A stretch of 64,000 nucleotides of DNA, taken from positions 620,001 to 684,000 of the forward strand of contig NC_079257.1 of the NCBI RefSeq assembly GCF_947241705.1, in the 5' to 3' direction. The position numbers and the translations under genes are program-made. This DNA is from Saccharomyces mikatae IFO 1815 (Eukaryota; Ascomycota; Saccharomycetes; Saccharomycetales; Saccharomycetaceae). Each line of letters starts with the position of its first letter. The first letter of the stretch is position 1. The notes beneath the pieces were generated by a model, which searched no databases, was not told where the DNA came from, and saw nothing but the letters and a program-made list of their open reading frames with translations. Shown here piece after piece: positions 40,802 to 50,629 of the stretch.

Positions 40802-40939
40802 ATGACGGAGAACTTCTCAGTTAAAGACTCTTCTCTTTTGGATGGTCTCCCACTTCGAAGTCTCGGAAAACTGGCCCCGGAAACAGCAGCGGCGAAAAAG
40901 AATCAGCTTGCGGATGATAAAATACTGTCATTTCATTAG
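40802..40939 (+). CDS. Small ORF in the PDB1/PCS60 spacer, possible YBR221W-A
   Basis: A 45-codon ATG-initiated frame (MTENFSVKDSSLLDGLPLRS...) ends with TAG at 40937-40939. S. cerevisiae annotates a small + strand ORF in this spacer, YBR221W-A (34 codons, as I recall), reported from expression and mass-spectrometry data. The position and strand agree, but I cannot confirm homology. No domain, signal peptide or membrane span is visible. Confidence 0.3.
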   Translation: MTENFSVKDSSLLDGLPLRSLGKLAPETAAAKKNQLADDKILSFH

Positions 40940-41020
40940 ATAGATAAATAGATAAGTGTTGGTATATAAAGACGAGCAAGGAGAGTATTTAAAGGTATAA
41001 AAAACGGTTTAGCACACTAA

Positions 41021-42652
41021 CTATAACTTACTCTTGTTTTTGCTGCTCTTAGCAAAGGTTTCTGCGATGACTCTTCTCTGAATCTTACCAGTGGCAGTCT
41101 TAGGTAGCTTATCAACGAAGTACACCTTAGTGGGAATTTTGAAAGAGGCAAGATGTTTCTTTAAGAAGTCTACTAGTTCTTCGTACGTCATTTTCTCACC
41201 TTTTTTCAATACGACCGCAGCTTGAACCACCTGACCATACATTTCATCGGGTACACCAAATGCAACGGCTTCGTCAATTTTGGGATGTGATAGCATAATA
41301 CCATCGAGCTCGATTGGCGAGATTTTTTCACCACCCCTATTAATAAGCTCTTTAATTCTACCCGTAAGGACCAGGAACCCCTCTGGATCAAAATAACCCT
41401 GATCACCAGTTCTGAAATAGTTCTCCCTCTTGGTGAAGTTCTCTTTGTTGGCTTTTGGATTATTAGCGTATCCCAGAGTAACGTTTTCACCTCTGATGGA
41501 AACTTCTCCGACTTTACCTGGGGGTAAGACATTATCGTTATCATCTAAAATGACGACAGTAACCCCTTGTGGCTGACCCACGGTACCGGGCTTTCTCTTT
41601 CCTGGCGGCAAATTGTTTGAAGTCATTTGATGTGATGCCTCAGTCATTGCATAGGCCTCTAAGACAGGCGTGTTGAATTCCTTCTCCAGCTTATGGAACG
41701 TCGTGGGCGCCAACGCGGAGGAACAGGATCTGATGAATCTAATATGTGGGAAGGGTTGCGGTTTGGGCATGTTCAGCATGATCATGCTTATCGTGGGGAC
41801 GCAACTAAACCAATTACAATTGTATTTAACAAATTGGTCCCAAAACAACTTCGGATGGAACCCATCTGGCACGACAACAGAACCTTGAGTTCTAAAAGTA
41901 GAAAGCAAAACACCGATTAGCCCATGGACGTGGAAAAGAGGCATCACAACATATGATCTGTCCAAAGGAGTTAGTTTATAAGTGTTAGAAATATTCAACG
42001 TACTCCTCACAATGTTTAAATGTAGCAAAGGCACTGTTTTTGGAGTGGAAGTAGTCCCGCTAGTGTGCAGAATAAGGGCAACGTCACTGGAACGGGCAAA
42101 CCCAGGAAACTTGACAGGATTCGTATTGACGAATTTAGCGTTATCCAAAGACCGGTAAATCACCCTCTTGTAGTTGTCATCTGGCGAGTATATATCGTAC
42201 TCTACCCTGAACCTGGTAGCATCAAAGGCCAACTCCACAATGAAACATCCAAACTTAGCGGCAGATTTTAAAATCTCAGAGCTCTGTAATTTTGTAGTGC
42301 CCTTTGGAACGCAAATAGCCTTAGATTTCAAGTCATTTAAGTAAAAATTGAACTCTTTTTCTTTATAATTGGAATTCAAGGGTGCGCCAATTTTAGCGTC
42401 CATAGTAGCACCAAGGAAAGCGACAATAAATTCGAGCCCGTTGCGCATGGATATTGCCACTGTATCTTGCCTAAAAATTGTCCCGTATAGTGGAGAGGAA
42501 GAGTTGGTGAACATAGTCTGGAAATGTCCTACCATATGAGATAGATCCCTATAAGTCACTTGGGTTGCCGTTTCAGGAACAATGACAGCGACGTTATCGG
42601 ATACTTTAAAAGTATCATTGAACGAAGCAGTAACAGTAGCGGTACTTGACAT
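41021..42652 (-). CDS. PCS60: Pcs60, peroxisomal oxalyl-CoA synthetase
   Basis: This 543-residue adenylate-forming enzyme has the same length as S. cerevisiae Pcs60. It activates oxalate to oxalyl-CoA for oxalate breakdown and also binds mRNA. The AMP-binding P-loop is LHTSGTTSTPKTVPLLH (about 180-196). Other family blocks are AYAMTEASHQMTS, GYFRTGDQG-like YFRTGDQGYFD, GRIKELINRGGEKISP and the late PKTATGKIQRR with the catalytic lysine. The C-terminal SKL is a type 1 peroxisomal targeting signal. The ATG at 42652 gives MSSTATVTASF; the open frame continues upstream only from a TTG codon. Confidence 0.97.
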   Translation of the reverse strand: MSSTATVTASFNDTFKVSDNVAVIVPETATQVTYRDLSHMVGHFQTMFTNSSSPLYGTIFRQDTVAISMRNGLEFIVAFLGATMDAKIGAPLNSNYKEKEFNFYLNDLKSKAICVPKGTTKLQSSEILKSAAKFGCFIVELAFDATRFRVEYDIYSPDDNYKRVIYRSLDNAKFVNTNPVKFPGFARSSDVALILHTSGTTSTPKTVPLLHLNIVRSTLNISNTYKLTPLDRSYVVMPLFHVHGLIGVLLSTFRTQGSVVVPDGFHPKLFWDQFVKYNCNWFSCVPTISMIMLNMPKPQPFPHIRFIRSCSSALAPTTFHKLEKEFNTPVLEAYAMTEASHQMTSNNLPPGKRKPGTVGQPQGVTVVILDDNDNVLPPGKVGEVSIRGENVTLGYANNPKANKENFTKRENYFRTGDQGYFDPEGFLVLTGRIKELINRGGEKISPIELDGIMLSHPKIDEAVAFGVPDEMYGQVVQAAVVLKKGEKMTYEELVDFLKKHLASFKIPTKVYFVDKLPKTATGKIQRRVIAETFAKSSKNKSKL

Positions 42653-42968
42653 TGTAGCAAAAAGATGGAAGGATAGGTGCAGCCTTTTTAAGATGCAGTG
42701 CGAGTAAGCTGCAACCAGAAATTTACTTTGAAAATACGATTTGCACAAGTTATCTCTCTGTTATATACAACTTACATGCTGGAAAAAAAAACCGTAGAAA
42801 GGACTCGGAAGCTCCAGTTCGGAATATTTGATGAGGACGTTTTCGGCCCGAAAAATAATTCTGATTCTGAAAAGGCTATTTCGTCAGAAGTAAACTCTAT
42901 ATAATAGTAATGACAGCTTCCGCATCATGACAAAATAAGCAATAGAATAATCACAGCTTCTGCCTGTA
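42653..42968. other. PCS60 promoter, TDP1 terminator
   Basis: In 316 bp between two minus-strand genes I see several CGG/CCG triplets (for example near 42806, 42817 and 42844) but no complete oleate response element (CGG-N3-T-N-A with a distal CCG). Two CACGTGAC motifs lie slightly further upstream inside TDP1. No gene is present. Confidence 0.4.
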
Positions 42969-44567
42969 CTAGTTGTCCTCGTGGCGAGCAAGGCAAAAGC
43001 ATTCATCCTCAGCCAGGTCGTATGGAATTACTGGTAAGGTGAATGGCACGGCCACGTGACTTTTGCTACCAACTCCAGCGCGGGTAAAGCTACGGCACGT
43101 GACCTTCTGGGTTTCTGCCAATTTACTACTATGATAAAGTACTCCTGCTTCATAGTTGCGTGGTTTCTTTGAAGTGGTACCCCACGCGGTTTGACTGAGG
43201 TTTGCTGATGTATAAAGGCACCACTCTAGCTCTCTGAACACCTGTGATGCGTCACAGGGTTCCGTATTTTTTGTTGTAGAATGCATGTAGAACTTAGAAT
43301 GCGCTGGTGTGGTTCCTCGTCTCCTAGTAATTGTAGCAGGGTCTTCTTTGTAGAAGATCTTGAACTTGTTTCTCAGCATCTCGTAGTAGCTTTTCTTCTG
43401 CAGGTACTGAAAATGAAACCATCCAGAACTGGACCGCTTCAAGGGACTGGTGGCGACTTCTTGTTCGGTAGGGAAAATGATATATGGCTTTATCTTTCTC
43501 TGAGAATACTCATTCATCAGTAGATCCGGTGGCAGTATTTTCACTTTTTTTCTCCCAGGGGAGAACTCCACTGGAGCAGACATGATCCCTGTAAACAGAG
43601 GAATCATCAGATGTGTCCATAGGTTTTCGTCCCGCGCTCTTGATAGAGATGTCCCTATGGATGAAGTTTGGCATAGATAATGCTTTGTAGAATTACGAAC
43701 ACTTGGGCCACTAGAAAGGTCTTCCAGTTTCTTGTAGAGCAAAGTCAGTCCTGAGGATTTGAATTTGGAAGGCGTGGAATATACAAACTCTAATTCGTTC
43801 AACGGCGCAAAATTGACTGCCTCCACGCTTTTTGTAATTAAATCGTCAATCTCTTTCATATGATACGATCTGAGATATTCAATCAAGTCTGTTTTAAACG
43901 CTATTGGTTGTTGTTCCCTCTCTATTTGCAAAACAGGACTGCACCAACACACCTGCTGGGGTAGATTAGTTTCCATTGCTGTGAAGTTGTTGGAGGGCAA
44001 AAAGATCCTGCATTCGTTGTTATCGTAAAAGTTTATAATCAGCTTGGTGTGATGGCATGTATATGGGGGCATAGTTACCTCAATAAGCTTGATCTTGCCC
44101 AACATATCTACCAGTGTCGCGTCCATAGAGCGGGCTTCGATAGGCACGATTGTCCCCTTTTGTCCTACAATGGTTATATTCTCTATTTCGTCGTGGAATT
44201 GCCTCAGTAAAAAATCGAGTTCGTACTGGAAACTGAAGAGAATGCTTCTCTTGAGCCTTTTAGTGCAGAATATATCTTTCAGAGTGATCATATCGTCTGC
44301 ATCTCCCACAAAACCTTCCTTTTCATAAAAATCTGATTTAATGAGTTTGAAAACTGCACTTTTTGCCGTATCGTTTGCTTCTGCCTTTGCATCTAATTTT
44401 TGGTCCGGACCAGTTAAATCTATAACCTTTGACTCACTGATGATGACGCAGTCTTCATCGTCTCCTAAAGGGTTTTTGTCAGTATCGCCATTATACCTGA
44501 CGTTCTTCCATCGTTGTGCTACTTTCTCCGCAACTTCAGATCTTTTCCTCTTGGTTCCACTTAGCAT
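42969..44567 (-). CDS. TDP1: Tdp1, tyrosyl-DNA phosphodiesterase 1
   Basis: This 532-residue nuclear and mitochondrial repair enzyme of the phospholipase D superfamily removes topoisomerase peptides from DNA 3' ends. It also acts on 5' Top2 adducts in yeast. The two HKD half-sites are HHTKLIINFYDN with His173 and Lys175, and AHSKFYMH with His423 and Lys425. Substrate-channel block YTSANLSQTAWG follows the second. The N-terminus holds a basic KRKR stretch that could be a nuclear signal. S. cerevisiae Tdp1 has 544 residues, and this copy is among the most diverged in the window. It is divergent from YBR225W. Confidence 0.96.
   Translation of the reverse strand: MLSGTKRKRSEVAEKVAQRWKNVRYNGDTDKNPLGDDEDCVIISESKVIDLTGPDQKLDAKAEANDTAKSAVFKLIKSDFYEKEGFVGDADDMITLKDIFCTKRLKRSILFSFQYELDFLLRQFHDEIENITIVGQKGTIVPIEARSMDATLVDMLGKIKLIEVTMPPYTCHHTKLIINFYDNNECRIFLPSNNFTAMETNLPQQVCWCSPVLQIEREQQPIAFKTDLIEYLRSYHMKEIDDLITKSVEAVNFAPLNELEFVYSTPSKFKSSGLTLLYKKLEDLSSGPSVRNSTKHYLCQTSSIGTSLSRARDENLWTHLMIPLFTGIMSAPVEFSPGRKKVKILPPDLLMNEYSQRKIKPYIIFPTEQEVATSPLKRSSSGWFHFQYLQKKSYYEMLRNKFKIFYKEDPATITRRRGTTPAHSKFYMHSTTKNTEPCDASQVFRELEWCLYTSANLSQTAWGTTSKKPRNYEAGVLYHSSKLAETQKVTCRSFTRAGVGSKSHVAVPFTLPVIPYDLAEDECFCLARHEDN
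43053..43103. promoter_or_regulatory. Pair of CACGTGAC E-boxes upstream of PCS60
   Basis: Identical octamers CACGTGAC occur at 43053-43060 and 43096-43103, within the last codons of TDP1 and about 400-450 bp before the PCS60 ATG. The sequence matches the Cbf1/CDEI consensus (RTCACRTG on the other strand) and the Pho4 and Tye7 core. Both are coding, so the coincidence may be neutral. Confidence 0.35.
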
Positions 44568-44905
44568 TTCTTATGAACTTCGTAATCGCTTGATCACACA
44601 TATTCGTCAGTTTTGGTTGGACTCATTGTTTTCTGCTTTATTATCCACTTTTTAGGCCTTTTATTATGTCACCATTTTTGCAGTTTAGTGCGGCCGCCGA
44701 AAATACATCAGAAGGGATCCGTACCAACACTAACCAAGAACCCTGAAACATCTTGTTCGCATCACCTGAAACAGACAGCATCCACGGGAAACGTATAATA
44801 AGTAGGAACAATTATAAAAATCACTTGAATTGAAGGATTAGCTGGTCCTCTTTTGTGTTTTTCTTATCATCTAACCACTTTCAATAGTCTGCTAACGTAA
44901 CTACA
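44568..44905. promoter_or_regulatory. Divergent TDP1/YBR225W promoter with a URS1-like site
   Basis: In this 338 bp spacer the only striking element is GCCGCCGA at 44693-44700, the core of the Ume6-binding URS1 sequence (TAGCCGCCGA), about 125 bp before TDP1 and 205 bp before YBR225W. It lies within a GCGGCCGC palindrome in otherwise AT-rich DNA. URS1 represses meiotic genes in mitotic cells. A 61-codon frame at 44613-44798 matches the position of the dubious YBR224W and is not called. Confidence 0.45.
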
Positions 44906-47611
44906 ATGGGCTCCACTAAGGATGCAAAAAATAATGATAATAAGAATGATAGAGGGTTTAAAAACCAATCTGGCAACAAATTTGCTAATTTAAAACCACA
45001 TGATTACTGTACGGGCCCAATAAGCATTGAATATAAACATACTGACAAAGAAAAGGGGAAACAAGAAAGGGAAAACAAAGATGGATCCACCCAATCAAGT
45101 GTATCAACAGAATCGCATTCCCCTCAGGTCAGCAACCACTTAGAAAAACTGTCCTCCTTTGATTCGCCTTTACATTTACCAAATTTCAAGTTGGCAGATG
45201 ACCTGTTTTCAAACTCGTCTAGAAGATCATCAGATTCAGCTGCGTCATTTTCTGTATCCAAACTTAAATCTGCTCAACTTTCCAAAATTAATTTGCATTC
45301 ACCTCACATAAATAATAATAAACCGAGCCGTAAAAGTGGAACCCCAACTTCTGAATCAAATGACAACCTTTCACCTGACCCATCTGCACCGCGATTCATT
45401 TTATCTAGTATGGTTGGTAATGGCCGAGGAGGTGGTGGTCTACATGGTGCAACTTCCAACGTCGTTAAAAAACTCCATTCTAGAAAAAAATGGGACTGGA
45501 ATAGTTTACCAGCGTGTGACTCCTCTCTTTTAATAAAGACCGCCTCGGGACATCATAATGTTATTAATATATGCATAGACGGTGAATTCAAACAAATAAT
45601 GTACGATCCGAATCATAACGAGCTCTTTAATAGAATGGACTTGTTTCTCTCTTTTAACATGGACTCTTCGCCAAAGGACTCCTTAATTTTCGCTAAGAAA
45701 AGATTACAATCATATATTGATTTTCTTACAAAATATTTGGAGTCTAGGAAATATGCATTTGAATGTTATCCATTTAACATCGAAAACATCATAAACATAG
45801 AAACTGAGGTGAAGTGCTTTCCATCCTTTGACCCGTTGAAAGATTATTCTGAAATAGAGTCCCTGATTCAATTATGGCTGGCTCAGTCTCAGAAGTTTTT
45901 ATTACAATCAAACTCATTCTTCTTTTCATCTGAAGTAGTACAAGAACTAATAAAAAGAAAACCAACCACCAGGCAACATTCTAATCCAGCAATAAGCACC
46001 TCCAGCAATAAAATAAATGACCCTACATTATATATTCAGCAATTAGATATAGAGTCAAACTCCCCAAGACCAGTGATATCCGATCCTTTAGATGAAATTG
46101 ACATCTTACTAATAAGACCGCTGCATAAGACTTTGGGTGGTTGGCAGCTAGCGTACGATGAGCCAAGCCTAAACGTTGCTGACTTCCCATTGGATTTATC
46201 TCCGTGGATGATCGACAGCAGCAACAATACTACTGAAAATAAGAACGCTAGTAACAGTGCTAGCGTTCCCGAATACTTGACAAACTTACAAAATCATCTA
46301 CCAAGAAAGGGTTCAAAAGTGAAAATTGTCTCTGATGAAAAGGAAGTTATTGAATTGAACTCCTCAAATGCTTCAGACTATATGTATGATTGTATGAATA
46401 GAAAGTTTTTCACAGATGATGCGAAAGAGCGTATTTCCAGGAACAACTTTAATCAAGGACTTGATGAAGACCCTTTAAACAACCCATTTTCTTCGACTAG
46501 ATCTTTATCATTACCATCATCGGGGGCAGATGTTGTCAAAAGAAAGAAGAGCCCCACAAAGAATAATAAAAAATCAGGTTTTGTGAACTTTTTCAAAAGA
46601 AAGCATTCTCAACTTGCATCAACATCGCATAATACAAGTCCCACAGTTTCCCCTAACATATCTTCTTCTTCTTCTCCCAAAATGCAACCACAACCACACA
46701 TCTCCAGTCCCCCTCGGACAGATAAATTTCACCATATCAAATCAAGTAATCAAGCGCTTCAAAATGAGTGGTTGGAAAACTTCTTCTGCCGCACTTTGAA
46801 CAACTACAAAGAAATAGACTTACCAACACAATTTATTCTGCCCAAGGAAGCGAAGAAGTCTTCAAAAGCACAATCTCAGCACGAAGGAGAACCATCTTTG
46901 TCATCTCCGACTTCCTCTAATTCAGACTCTGTCCCAAGTGAAGGACTAGATAGGGCAAAGAGTGCAGCTCTTTATGGTAAAGAATACTTGCAACTAAGAT
47001 TGCCATTCGCATCAGACACTATACCGGCCGTAATATGCCCGTGGGTTTGGACAAGTCTAAGTTATTACAAATGGAAAGCTTTACTAAGGGAGATATACAG
47101 GTTAATCATTCCTGGCGGCTACGCGCTCGCTATTGTTCCAGATTTAAGAATTTCAAATACTTACTATACTGGAATCCTTGGTGATGCAAATGCTAACAAT
47201 GCGATTGGTACTTCAGAAGAATTTGTGACGACGAAGGAAAGAGATAAGACTTTTGATGCTATGGCTATAGATGCCATAAATAAAGGCTTGCATATCCACC
47301 CAACCAAGCATTTGACAAGAACGTTCAAAGAGGTAGGGTTTTCAGGGATTAAATCCTCTGTCCTAAGTCTGAAGACGGGTGACTTTAAAACAGATATGGG
47401 TTTCTTGAATGAATTTAACTCTTTAGATGTGTGGGATTACATGTTAAGAAAGCAAATACCAGATAGTAGTTGTCCTCCAAAAGACACCGACCCTACCACT
47501 CTTTTCAAAAGATATGTGGAGGAACACATGGGAAAAATTGATGATAACGCCGGTTGCTTCAGAACCTTATATGTGGTGGCGCAAAAACCAAAACTACCAT
47601 ATATAAAATAA
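44906..47611 (+). CDS. YBR225W: Uncharacterised YBR225W protein with a methyltransferase-like C-terminus
   Basis: This 901-residue protein corresponds to S. cerevisiae YBR225W (900 residues), a non-essential protein of unknown function. The N-terminus (1-175) and the middle (about 440-610) are Ser/Asn/Lys-rich and likely disordered. A folded block runs about 175-330 ([18 protein letters not shown]...). From about 695 to the end the sequence resembles the second half of a class I SAM-dependent methyltransferase: [19 protein letters not shown], then [22 protein letters not shown] (about 722-743), then [18 protein letters not shown]. The usual glycine-rich SAM-binding motif I is not obvious. That reading is my inference. 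Confidence 0.9.
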   Translation: MGSTKDAKNNDNKNDRGFKNQSGNKFANLKPHDYCTGPISIEYKHTDKEKGKQERENKDGSTQSSVSTESHSPQVSNHLEKLSSFDSPLHLPNFKLADDLFSNSSRRSSDSAASFSVSKLKSAQLSKINLHSPHINNNKPSRKSGTPTSESNDNLSPDPSAPRFILSSMVGNGRGGGGLHGATSNVVKKLHSRKKWDWNSLPACDSSLLIKTASGHHNVINICIDGEFKQIMYDPNHNELFNRMDLFLSFNMDSSPKDSLIFAKKRLQSYIDFLTKYLESRKYAFECYPFNIENIINIETEVKCFPSFDPLKDYSEIESLIQLWLAQSQKFLLQSNSFFFSSEVVQELIKRKPTTRQHSNPAISTSSNKINDPTLYIQQLDIESNSPRPVISDPLDEIDILLIRPLHKTLGGWQLAYDEPSLNVADFPLDLSPWMIDSSNNTTENKNASNSASVPEYLTNLQNHLPRKGSKVKIVSDEKEVIELNSSNASDYMYDCMNRKFFTDDAKERISRNNFNQGLDEDPLNNPFSSTRSLSLPSSGADVVKRKKSPTKNNKKSGFVNFFKRKHSQLASTSHNTSPTVSPNISSSSSPKMQPQPHISSPPRTDKFHHIKSSNQALQNEWLENFFCRTLNNYKEIDLPTQFILPKEAKKSSKAQSQHEGEPSLSSPTSSNSDSVPSEGLDRAKSAALYGKEYLQLRLPFASDTIPAVICPWVWTSLSYYKWKALLREIYRLIIPGGYALAIVPDLRISNTYYTGILGDANANNAIGTSEEFVTTKERDKTFDAMAIDAINKGLHIHPTKHLTRTFKEVGFSGIKSSVLSLKTGDFKTDMGFLNEFNSLDVWDYMLRKQIPDSSCPPKDTDPTTLFKRYVEEHMGKIDDNAGCFRTLYVVAQKPKLPYIK

Positions 47612-47892
47612 TGTACCGTCGTGTCAATGTATCTTTCACAAAATTGATAGCCATTACTCGAGAAACAGTGTTTTGATACAAAGGAGGCAGTCTTTCAATA
47701 CCGTAGAATCAAAATAAAGCACATAGGCCGATATTTATTTATCTTTTGCGTCTCTTAACGTAATACTTTATAAGAAGATTGGCTGTTTATTTTATTACAT
47801 TTATTTATATATTCTATATTGATCACTTTTTTTTTCTTTCTTCAGCCCTTTCTAAGGATAGTTGAGGTATGAATACTAGCCGAATGACCCAA

Positions 47893-49398
47893 TTATTTAT
47901 CTAGCAAAGCTCCTAACTTGTTATCCTCCTCAGAAACGTCGTGGATCAGATTATCCTTTTGATCGCCAGAGTAATATTTTACATTCACATGGGAAGCCAA
48001 AGAATGCTCTGTCTCTTGTAACGAGTCCACAGTTGCTTCATCTACTAAGACATAAGCAATGTCAGAACCGGGACAGTCATAATTAACGTTCAGAAGTAGC
48101 CTTTCCATTATTCCTCTCAAACCTCTGGCCCCGGTTCCTTCTTTAAGAGCAAACTGGGCAACTTTTTTTAGCGCCTTCTGCGTAACACACAGTCTTACTC
48201 CAAATTGTTTAAAAATATACTCATATTGGTCTAACAAGGCATTTTTAGGTTCTTTCAATATATGGAATAAATCATCTCGTTGTAGGGGTTGTAGAGCAGT
48301 TATGATGGGGACTCTTCCGATCAATTCAGGAATCAGTCCAAAGCTGACTAAATCTGTCGGAGTGGTCAAATCTAAAGCGCAAACTTTTTTCCCATTATCT
48401 AGCTCAATTTGTTCAAGCGTATTACTAAATCTAAACTTCTTCACTCTTTCATTTTCAAGTTCTTTGTTATTAAGTAGTTCAGCAGACTCTGTGGTTTTGT
48501 TTAGTTTCTTCATATCTTCTATCCTTTTAACGATATGCTTATCTAGGCCAACAAAGGCTCCCATGATCATGAATAGAATATTTGATGTGTCTACAACGAA
48601 TACTTCATCCTTTTTTGTTGTAGTTTGATTTTTTTGCCCGTCAATGTCATGTTTAACAGGCCTTTTAACAGTAACTTCTACTTTATGACCTTCAATGATT
48701 TTCAACAATGACTGTTGAACACCTTCTCCAGATACGTCTTTAGTGCCGATACTTGCAGCTGGCTTAGCCAACTTGTCGATTTCATCAAGAACAATAATAC
48801 CTTTTTCTGCTCTCGCGACATCAAATTCAGCATTTACAAGTAACCTCTCAATACATACTTCAACGTCTTCACCAATATAACCTGCTTGAGTCAATTGTGT
48901 ACAGTCAGTGATTGCTATGGGAACGTTTAATATTTTTGCCAATGTTGTTGCCAGTAAAGTCTTACCAGATCCTGAAGGACCAACTACAAGGACATTACTT
49001 TTGCTTAACTCTAAATCCTCATCTACATCTTTGCCTGCGGAATTAAACTGCCTTTGAAGATTTCTCCAACCAGCTTTTGATTCGCTGTTGCCATTGAAAA
49101 TTGGTTCATCCTTATCATTTGTGATTCTTTCCTGTTCTATTAACTCTCTCTGTTTTTGTAATTCCCTTTTCTTTTGTTTATCATTGATTCTCAAATAGTG
49201 GTTATATACCGCTACACTTAAGACCTTCTTGCCAATATCTTGACCAATAATGTATTCATCAAGGAATTTCTTGAGCACTTTTGGAGTTGGTATATTCGAT
49301 AAACGAGACTGTGCCAATTTCCCAGATGCGGTTGCAGCATATCGACCTATTTTACTAGAATAAGCTCTAGAAAATTGTTGACTTGCAAATTTCAACAT
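47893..49398 (-). CDS. MCX1: Mcx1, mitochondrial ClpX-type AAA+ unfoldase
   Basis: This 501-residue protein is the mitochondrial matrix ClpX homologue. In yeast it has no ClpP partner and activates 5-aminolevulinate synthase (Hem1) by partial unfolding, promoting haem synthesis. A basic Ser/Arg-rich presequence is present at the N-terminus. The ClpX zinc-binding domain is absent, as in the yeast family. Blocks visible are PTPKVLKKFLDEYIIGQDIGKK (split near 38-60), Walker A GPSGSGKT (about 139-146), Walker B IIVLDEIDKLA, and sensor 2 region GTGARGLRGIMERLL. S. cerevisiae Mcx1 has 520 residues; this copy is shorter, chiefly in linker segments. Confidence 0.95.
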   Translation of the reverse strand: MLKFASQQFSRAYSSKIGRYAATASGKLAQSRLSNIPTPKVLKKFLDEYIIGQDIGKKVLSVAVYNHYLRINDKQKKRELQKQRELIEQERITNDKDEPIFNGNSESKAGWRNLQRQFNSAGKDVDEDLELSKSNVLVVGPSGSGKTLLATTLAKILNVPIAITDCTQLTQAGYIGEDVEVCIERLLVNAEFDVARAEKGIIVLDEIDKLAKPAASIGTKDVSGEGVQQSLLKIIEGHKVEVTVKRPVKHDIDGQKNQTTTKKDEVFVVDTSNILFMIMGAFVGLDKHIVKRIEDMKKLNKTTESAELLNNKELENERVKKFRFSNTLEQIELDNGKKVCALDLTTPTDLVSFGLIPELIGRVPIITALQPLQRDDLFHILKEPKNALLDQYEYIFKQFGVRLCVTQKALKKVAQFALKEGTGARGLRGIMERLLLNVNYDCPGSDIAYVLVDEATVDSLQETEHSLASHVNVKYYSGDQKDNLIHDVSEEDNKLGALLDK

Positions 49399-49574
49399 GA
49401 AAGTAAAACACGATTGAAAATAATTGTTTCTAGGATCTTGCTGATGAGCTGCTTGCTTTTATTTAAACTTTGAAATATATGACAGAAGAGTAATATATTT
49501 CTAATATCGAAAAAACATTATCATAATTAGCACACTTTTTTTTCAAAAAACATCTAATAGATAAGAAAGGTAGG

Positions 49575-50489
49575 ATGTCGCAGAAAGTGCAGCAACACCA
49601 GTTTCCTCATTTTTATTGCTGTTATCTGCTACAATCAATAAACAAGAGGCAATCATTCTACATAGGATCTAGCCCCAACCCAGTACGACGTTTGAGACAA
49701 CATAATGGGAAACTAACCGTAGGAGGAGCGTATCGAACTAAACGTGACGGTTCAAGGCCATGGGAAATGATAATGCTTGTGCGAGGGTTCCCAAGTAAGA
49801 TTGCAGCTCTACAGTTTGAACATGCATGGCAACATGGTTATCAGACGCATTATATAGCCGAAAAAGATCGTATAGTAAAGCACAAAGCAGGGGGAAGAAC
49901 TCTACATCATAAAACTGCACTAATGAAGTTACTTTTAAGGCATGAATATTTTCAAAGGATGAACCTAGCTGTCGAAATTTTCAATATCAAAGCTTGGGAG
50001 ATTTGGAAGCAGGATAAGTTCATGATTGAAAATGAAACATTTAAGATAAATGTGCAGAGAAGTGAAAATGCCTTGGAAGAGCCGAAGGGAAAAACCGTAG
50101 ATATTCTCATGGACCATAGTGATGAGAACCTAAAAGTGGTAGAAAGTATTTACACCAAGGTCATTGAAGAAGAAAAAAAAATATTCGAATTGTTTGAAAA
50201 GAAATTAACTACTGGAGTAGTACAATGTGGAATCTGTGAGATGAAAATTGACTACACCTGTGAAGAACAAAACTTGAAACCATACATTGCATTTTGTAAT
50301 AATAAGGACTGCGGAATTATCAACCATTTGAGATGTCTTCACAGGTATTTCTTAGATGATGAACAAATAATAGTGGGGAAAAGAAACTTGATACCAAGAA
50401 GTGGGAAATGTCCGAATTGTGATAAAATTTGCAAATGGACAACACTAGTTAAGTTCTCTACAAGAATGAAGATAGCACACGGGCAGTAA
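49575..50489 (+). CDS. SLX1: Slx1, structure-specific endonuclease catalytic subunit
   Basis: This 304-residue protein has the same length as S. cerevisiae Slx1. With Slx4 it cuts branched DNA such as 5' flaps, replication forks and Holliday junctions, with a role at rDNA. The N-terminal GIY-YIG nuclease shows YCCYLL and [18 protein letters not shown] (about 16-50), with the metal-binding glutamate in [11 protein letters not shown]. The C-terminal part has a C4HC3 RING/PHD-like zinc module: [31 protein letters not shown] and [10 protein letters not shown]. It is divergent from MCX1 across 176 bp and convergent with ROT2. Confidence 0.97.
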   Translation: MSQKVQQHQFPHFYCCYLLQSINKRQSFYIGSSPNPVRRLRQHNGKLTVGGAYRTKRDGSRPWEMIMLVRGFPSKIAALQFEHAWQHGYQTHYIAEKDRIVKHKAGGRTLHHKTALMKLLLRHEYFQRMNLAVEIFNIKAWEIWKQDKFMIENETFKINVQRSENALEEPKGKTVDILMDHSDENLKVVESIYTKVIEEEKKIFELFEKKLTTGVVQCGICEMKIDYTCEEQNLKPYIAFCNNKDCGIINHLRCLHRYFLDDEQIIVGKRNLIPRSGKCPNCDKICKWTTLVKFSTRMKIAHGQ

Positions 50490-50629
50490 TGTCCATCAAA
50501 ATTCGTTATTCGATTTTTTTAAAACTAAGATAGTGTATATTTAAATAAGTTGTATTCTACGAATATATGCGGGCTTTACTTTCAAGGAAGACCTGGAGAA
50601 AAGATTAATCTTTTGTTTTTCCATTCGGC

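Noticed and set aside
42653-42748. 32-codon extension of PCS60
   Set aside because: It begins at a TTG codon and lies in the promoter; the ATG at 42652 gives the canonical 543 residues.
44613-44798. 61-codon frame in the TDP1/YBR225W spacer (position of dubious YBR224W)
   Set aside because: It has no conserved features and spans promoter sequence.
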